From an uncultured Acidimicrobium sp. (GTDB taxonomy: Bacteria; Actinomycetota; Acidimicrobiia; Acidimicrobiales; Ilumatobacteraceae): a stretch of DNA of 9,006 bases. The DNA lies in NCBI GenBank assembly GCA_903853285.1, contig CAINTF010000230.1, forward strand, positions 1-9,006, in the 5' to 3' direction. The notes under the pieces were generated by a model that was not told the DNA's origin, ran no database searches, and was given only the letters and a program-made list of their open reading frames with translations. Of this stretch, positions 5,733-9,006 are shown piece by piece. The position numbers and the translations under genes are program-made. Within the stretch, counting starts at the first letter, position 1. Each line of letters begins with the position of its first letter.

Positions 5733-7979
5733 CTAGTTTTTGCCTTCAACATTTATCTTTGGAAGCAGACGGTTCATCCACGCTGGAATCCACCAGTTGC
5801 GATCACCCAAGAGTTCCATCGTTGCGGGTACTAACACCATGCGCACGATCGTCGCATCGATGAGTACGGCAACTGCAAGACCAAGACCAAACAGTTTGAG
5901 GTTGCGGTCGTAACCAAGTACGAATGCCGAGAACACGAACACCATGATCAACGCAGCGGCTGTGATTACTCGAGCAGTCGCCGCAAGTCCATCGGCTACT
6001 GCTGAAGCGTTGTCGCCAGTTCGGTCATATTCTTCTTTGACTCGCGAGAGCAAAAACACTTCGTAGTCCATAGACAAGCCGAAGACGATTGCAAACAACA
6101 TCATTGGAGCCCATGACTCAATTGGGCCGGCTTTGCCGATGCCAATGAGTGAGATGCCCCAACCCCATTGGAAGATTGCAACGATGACGCCGTATGCAGC
6201 ACCGATTGAAAGCAAGTTCATGATCACTGCTTTGAGCGGCACGAGCACACTGCGAAACACTGACATAAGTAGCAAGAATGACAATGAAAGCACACCGATA
6301 AAGAGGTACGGCATGCGACCACCAATCGCGGTTGCAAAGTCCGCACCAGCAGCAGTGAAGCCACCGACTTTTGCTTCAACACCAGTTGGCGGAATGACAT
6401 CGCTGCGCAAGAACTTGACAAGGTCGTATGTTGCGGCATCTTGCGGGGCGGTTGTCGGGTACGCAATAACAAGTGACAGCGACCCGTCGGCTGATGCGGG
6501 TGTGCTTTGGGCAAATGCGATGCCGTCGGTTGACTGCAGCGTGCCCACGAAAGTTGCAAGTGCATCTGGATTTGATGCGGTGTCTCCCTGCACGGTGATG
6601 AAGAGAGGGCCATTGAAGCCAGGACCAAAACCATCGGCCAGCATGTCGAATGCCTTGCGCACTGTCGTGTTACTTGGCGCGTTGCCGTTGTCGCCAAAGC
6701 CGAGGCGAATCGAAGCAAGTGGTGATGCAAGAACAAGTAGTACCGCGGTTGCGCTCAGTGCTGCTGTCCATGGGCGACGCTGAATGAAGCGACTCCAGCG
6801 ATACCAAAACGTGAGTTCTTTTGCTTTCGCAACTCGGCGTGGGATTGGCTTGCGCAATGACTTCACAACAAAGCTCAACGCATTAATTCCGATCGTCAAT
6901 GCCAATCCGATCAAAAATACTGGGAGCAATCCAGAAATGACAGAGATGAGCGAAGAGAGAATAAACACAACAAGTGAAATCATTGCGGCTCGTGTTGTGA
7001 CACCAATGCGGTGCTTGACTACCGCGAGCAAGGCTGGAAGAAACGTGATTGATGCGATGATCATGAGCAACACGCCGATGACGGCACCGATAGCGAGTCC
7101 GCGTGCGAAAGCGAGGCCCATCAAAAACAGACCAAGCAACGAAATGATTACGGTGATACCGGCAAAAATCACGGCGCGACCAGATGTATTTACCGCATCG
7201 ACAACTGCGTCTTCAACGCTGAGTCCGTTATCTAGGCCTTCTCGGTAACGCGTAACAATGAAGAGTGCGTAGTCAATGCCTACTCCGAGTCCAATCATTG
7301 CTACTAGCGATGTTGTGAAGTCGGGCATGCCAACAACGTGACTAAGAATGGTGACGAGTGACGTACCGGCGCCGAGTCCGAGTAGTGCAGTGCCGATTGG
7401 GAGACCCATCGCGAGCACTGATCCAAATGCAAGAACAAGAATGATCACTGCAGCGAGAAGTCCGTACACCTCGCTGGCTGGCATTTCGAAGCCCGCAAAA
7501 ATTTCGCCACCGTATTCAATTTGCAATCCATCGATCTTGACAGAGTCACCGATGTCTTGAATATCGGTACCAAGTTTCATTAGTTCGGTCTGCGAACGCA
7601 TGGTGACATCAACTGATGCGAATGCCGTTGTGCCGGATTGATTGATTTTTCCTGGTGCGTCATAAGGGCTTGATATAGAAACGCCGGCGAGTTGTGCAAC
7701 CTTTGCAAACATGTCGGTCATTGCAGATCTTGTTTCGTCGGTGACTACGCCCGATGGCGAAGTGAAAACAATTTGTCCACCAAAACCAGCGAGATCAGGG
7801 CTACTGGCCTTTAGTAACTCACGGACATCGTTTGATTCGCTCTTCGGAAGCTCGAATTGTGTCGCAAAGTTTGGTCCAACCGAATTAGAGATTGCACCCA
7901 AAGCAATGACGAGTAAGAGCCAAAATCCGATCATTAATCGACGGCGACGTACGGAAAAACGAGCAAGAGCAATCAACAT
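5733..7979 (-). CDS. MMPL/RND family transporter
   Basis: A 748-residue inner-membrane transporter of the MMPL branch of the RND superfamily, related to mycobacterial MmpL and Streptomyces ActII-ORF3. It should export lipids, fatty-acid derivatives or other hydrophobic compounds using the proton gradient. It shows the twofold RND layout. Residues 15-32 are TM1, followed by an outer domain (about 35-170), five helices to about 320, a cytoplasmic link, TM7 (about 405-422), a second outer domain (about 425-555) and five more helices (about 557-720). The proton-relay motifs are present in both halves: GVGIDYALF (232-240) and GLSMDYEVF (634-642). Unusual is a further strongly hydrophobic stretch at about 331-373, long enough for two extra helices, before RWSRFIQRRPW (394-404). 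The frame is open to a TTG at 8084, but the ATG at 7979 is chosen because MLIALARFSVRRRR is the usual MMPL N-terminus. No SD precedes it. Confidence 0.9.
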   Translation of the reverse strand: MLIALARFSVRRRRLMIGFWLLLVIALGAISNSVGPNFATQFELPKSESNDVRELLKASSPDLAGFGGQIVFTSPSGVVTDETRSAMTDMFAKVAQLAGVSISSPYDAPGKINQSGTTAFASVDVTMRSQTELMKLGTDIQDIGDSVKIDGLQIEYGGEIFAGFEMPASEVYGLLAAVIILVLAFGSVLAMGLPIGTALLGLGAGTSLVTILSHVVGMPDFTTSLVAMIGLGVGIDYALFIVTRYREGLDNGLSVEDAVVDAVNTSGRAVIFAGITVIISLLGLFLMGLAFARGLAIGAVIGVLLMIIASITFLPALLAVVKHRIGVTTRAAMISLVVFILSSLISVISGLLPVFLIGLALTIGINALSFVVKSLRKPIPRRVAKAKELTFWYRWSRFIQRRPWTAALSATAVLLVLASPLASIRLGFGDNGNAPSNTTVRKAFDMLADGFGPGFNGPLFITVQGDTASNPDALATFVGTLQSTDGIAFAQSTPASADGSLSLVIAYPTTAPQDAATYDLVKFLRSDVIPPTGVEAKVGGFTAAGADFATAIGGRMPYLFIGVLSLSFLLLMSVFRSVLVPLKAVIMNLLSIGAAYGVIVAIFQWGWGISLIGIGKAGPIESWAPMMLFAIVFGLSMDYEVFLLSRVKEEYDRTGDNASAVADGLAATARVITAAALIMVFVFSAFVLGYDRNLKLFGLGLAVAVLIDATIVRMVLVPATMELLGDRNWWIPAWMNRLLPKINVEGKN

Positions 7980-8113
7980 GTGGGGGGATTCTTTCGGGGG
8001 AGGTAATGCAAGCTGGGCTTGCGTATGAACAAATTCAAGGTTAGTCGGGTATGCCTTACTTAGTGCTGAATTGACCCATGGCAAAGTTCACTAACAAATT
8101 AACAGTGAGCGAA
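7980..8113 (-). promoter_or_regulatory. Leader and intergenic region upstream of the MMPL gene
   Basis: These 134 bases hold no supportable gene. Read on the minus strand they contain a 6-bp inverted repeat with a 3-base loop, GCAAGC-CCA-GCTTGC (8022-8008), which is a candidate operator or attenuator. Two C-rich tracts follow, CCTCCCCC (8003-7996) and CCCCCC (7987-7982), the latter only two bases before the ATG. The place where an SD should sit is thus occupied by bases that resemble the 16S 3' end rather than its complement. I find no convincing -35/-10 pair. Confidence 0.4.
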
Positions 8114-9006
8114 TTATTTGCGCCACGAGACATCGGTGGGCCACTCACCAATGCCACCTTGCTCGATCAGCATTCCTGAAAGTTTGCGATTGGTGTGTCG
8201 TGATCGCCAAACCAACATGTCTTGAGCCATCGCAAGTGTTGTCGCAGGGTCATGACTGTACGTTCGCCAAGTTTTGTCGGCTGCGAGGTCGAACGATAAC
8301 GATGACCCATTGCCAAATTGCACGTATGCACGATCGTCGTAGCAACGAGTGGCGAGGTGTTGTTGCTTAAGTCGCTGGTCCCACGGCCACTCGCGCGCAC
8401 CCATCCGAATAAACACTGAACGCCAGTCGTATTCCCACGTCGCTGCGTCGCGCCAGATTGCTGGAGTTGTGCCAGTGAGGAATGGAGTGAGTGGAAGTCC
8501 ATCGCACTGCAATGGAACAGGTTGATTGAGTGCATCGGCAATTGTTGGAAGGATGTCAACATTCTCGGTGAACTTCTCGACAACTGTCCCGTGCTGCTTT
8601 GTGTTGCGCGGATCGCGTACGAGTCCGAGAATGTGATAACTCTGCGGAAAGAATCCAAGTTTTTCTTTGAGACCGTGATCACCTAGCTGTTCGCCGTGAT
8701 CGGCAGTGATGATGATCATGGTGTTTTCCCACATGCCCAACTCGGCAAGTTTGTCCCACACGCGACCAAGTTGCTCGTCAACATCACTGATCATTCCGTA
8801 ATACTGCGCTCGCATGTGTCGCTTTCCCGCGTCGTCAAGTGGCGCAGACGCATCGGGAAGTTGCAAAAACATTTCGTGCGAAGGATGCAGATCATCCCCA
8901 TGCGGTATCGGCAACTCGACATCGGCTGGGTCGTACGCATTTGACCACTTGCCAGCCGCCGCAAATGGCGGGTGGGGTCGCAAGTAACTGGCGTGTGCAA
9001 ACCACG
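8114..9006 (-). CDS. Sulfatase-superfamily hydrolase, phosphonate monoester hydrolase-like, N-terminus outside window
   Basis: The minus-strand frame is open to the right edge, so the first visible codon is internal and about 296 C-terminal residues are seen. The visible part begins WFAHASYLRPHPPF, a substrate-pocket stretch typical of arylsulfatase/phosphonate monoester hydrolase proteins. It continues with YYGMISDVDEQLGRV and the metal-binding TADHGEQLGDH, whose Asp-His pair binds the active-site cation, then KEKLGFFPQSYHI and RDP. The GDHG..K.GFF.QSYHI layout resembles phosphonate monoester hydrolases more than classic arylsulfatases. The catalytic Cys that becomes formylglycine (C-x-P-x-R) lies outside the window and cannot be checked. 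It likely cleaves phosphate or sulfate mono- or diesters; the substrate is unknown. It stops at a TAA (8116-8114), 134 bases before the MMPL gene on the same strand; the gap makes an operon possible but not certain. The TTG at 8983 is an internal leucine, not the start. Confidence 0.88.
   Translation of the reverse strand, partial: WFAHASYLRPHPPFAAAGKWSNAYDPADVELPIPHGDDLHPSHEMFLQLPDASAPLDDAGKRHMRAQYYGMISDVDEQLGRVWDKLAELGMWENTMIIITADHGEQLGDHGLKEKLGFFPQSYHILGLVRDPRNTKQHGTVVEKFTENVDILPTIADALNQPVPLQCDGLPLTPFLTGTTPAIWRDAATWEYDWRSVFIRMGAREWPWDQRLKQQHLATRCYDDRAYVQFGNGSSLSFDLAADKTWRTYSHDPATTLAMAQDMLVWRSRHTNRKLSGMLIEQGGIGEWPTDVSWRK

Noticed and set aside
6133..7248. Long plus-strand open frames (216 and 154 codons) and a 170-codon minus-strand frame
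   Set aside because: All sit inside the MMPL coding sequence in other frames. Their compositions (Thr/Ser/Pro/Ala or His/Ser-rich) are typical of shadow frames.
8006..8044. Short plus-strand ORF (12 codons) after a GGGGGAGG run
   Set aside because: SD-to-start spacing is only two bases, the product is tiny and without features, and the G-run is the complement of the MMPL leader.
7980..8084. N-terminal extension of the MMPL protein from TTG at 8084
   Set aside because: The 35 added residues do not resemble an MMPL N-terminus, no SD precedes the TTG, and the extension would consist of intergenic repeats and C-tracts.
1..9006. Mobile elements, CRISPR arrays, tRNA/rRNA genes, phage or defence genes
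   Set aside because: I saw no transposase or integrase, no regularly spaced repeats, no tRNA-like cloverleaf and no rRNA stretches. The 11-base resemblance to the 16S 3' end at 489-499 is simply the complement of an SD.

Overview
This window looks like a piece of an actinobacterial chromosome, probably from the Acidimicrobiia (Ilumatobacter-like or acIV freshwater/marine lineages). Base composition looks close to balanced by eye, below what most cultured Actinobacteria show. The gene repertoire is typically actinobacterial: an MMPL transporter, a class I cytochrome P450 with a mycobacterial-type single-cluster ferredoxin, a GlcD-type FAD oxidase, a sulfatase-superfamily hydrolase of the phosphonate monoester hydrolase type, and a short actinobacterial membrane protein. 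The lineage is an inference from gene content and style, not from a marker gene.

Layout. (1) Positions 1-449 (-) hold the N-terminal part of a membrane-anchored protein that runs off the left edge. Its leader carries an almost ideal Shine-Dalgarno (SD) sequence separated from the ATG by a hairpin. (2) 627-1568 (-) is a homocysteine S-methyltransferase-family protein in which one expected zinc-ligand cysteine is a histidine. (3) Divergent from it, 1626-3020 (+) is a D-lactate/glycolate-type FAD oxidase. (4) Convergent with that, 3037-3702 (-) is a LysE/RhtB exporter. (5) Divergent from the exporter across two inverted repeats, 3761-4240 (+) is a cupredoxin-like lipoprotein. (6) 4297-4491 (+) and 4524-5732 (+) are a ferredoxin and a P450, an evident redox pair; the ferredoxin appears to have its own leaderless promoter. 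(7) 5733-7979 (-) is an MMPL/RND transporter whose stop codon abuts the P450 stop with no base between. (8) 8114-9006 (-) is the C-terminal part of a sulfatase-superfamily hydrolase cut by the right edge.

How the genes work together. The only firm functional unit is ferredoxin plus P450, which needs an external ferredoxin reductase not present here. The other genes are transcribed as single units or loose pairs with divergent or convergent neighbours, so no larger pathway can be argued. There is no sign of a phage, plasmid, transposon, CRISPR array, defence system, tRNA or rRNA in the window.

Nothing here looks like a wholly new system. The most interesting signals are regulatory and biochemical details: the hairpin-bridged SD at 447-499, the Cys-to-His zinc-ligand change, two probable leaderless starts, and an unusual C-rich, SD-less leader before the MMPL gene.
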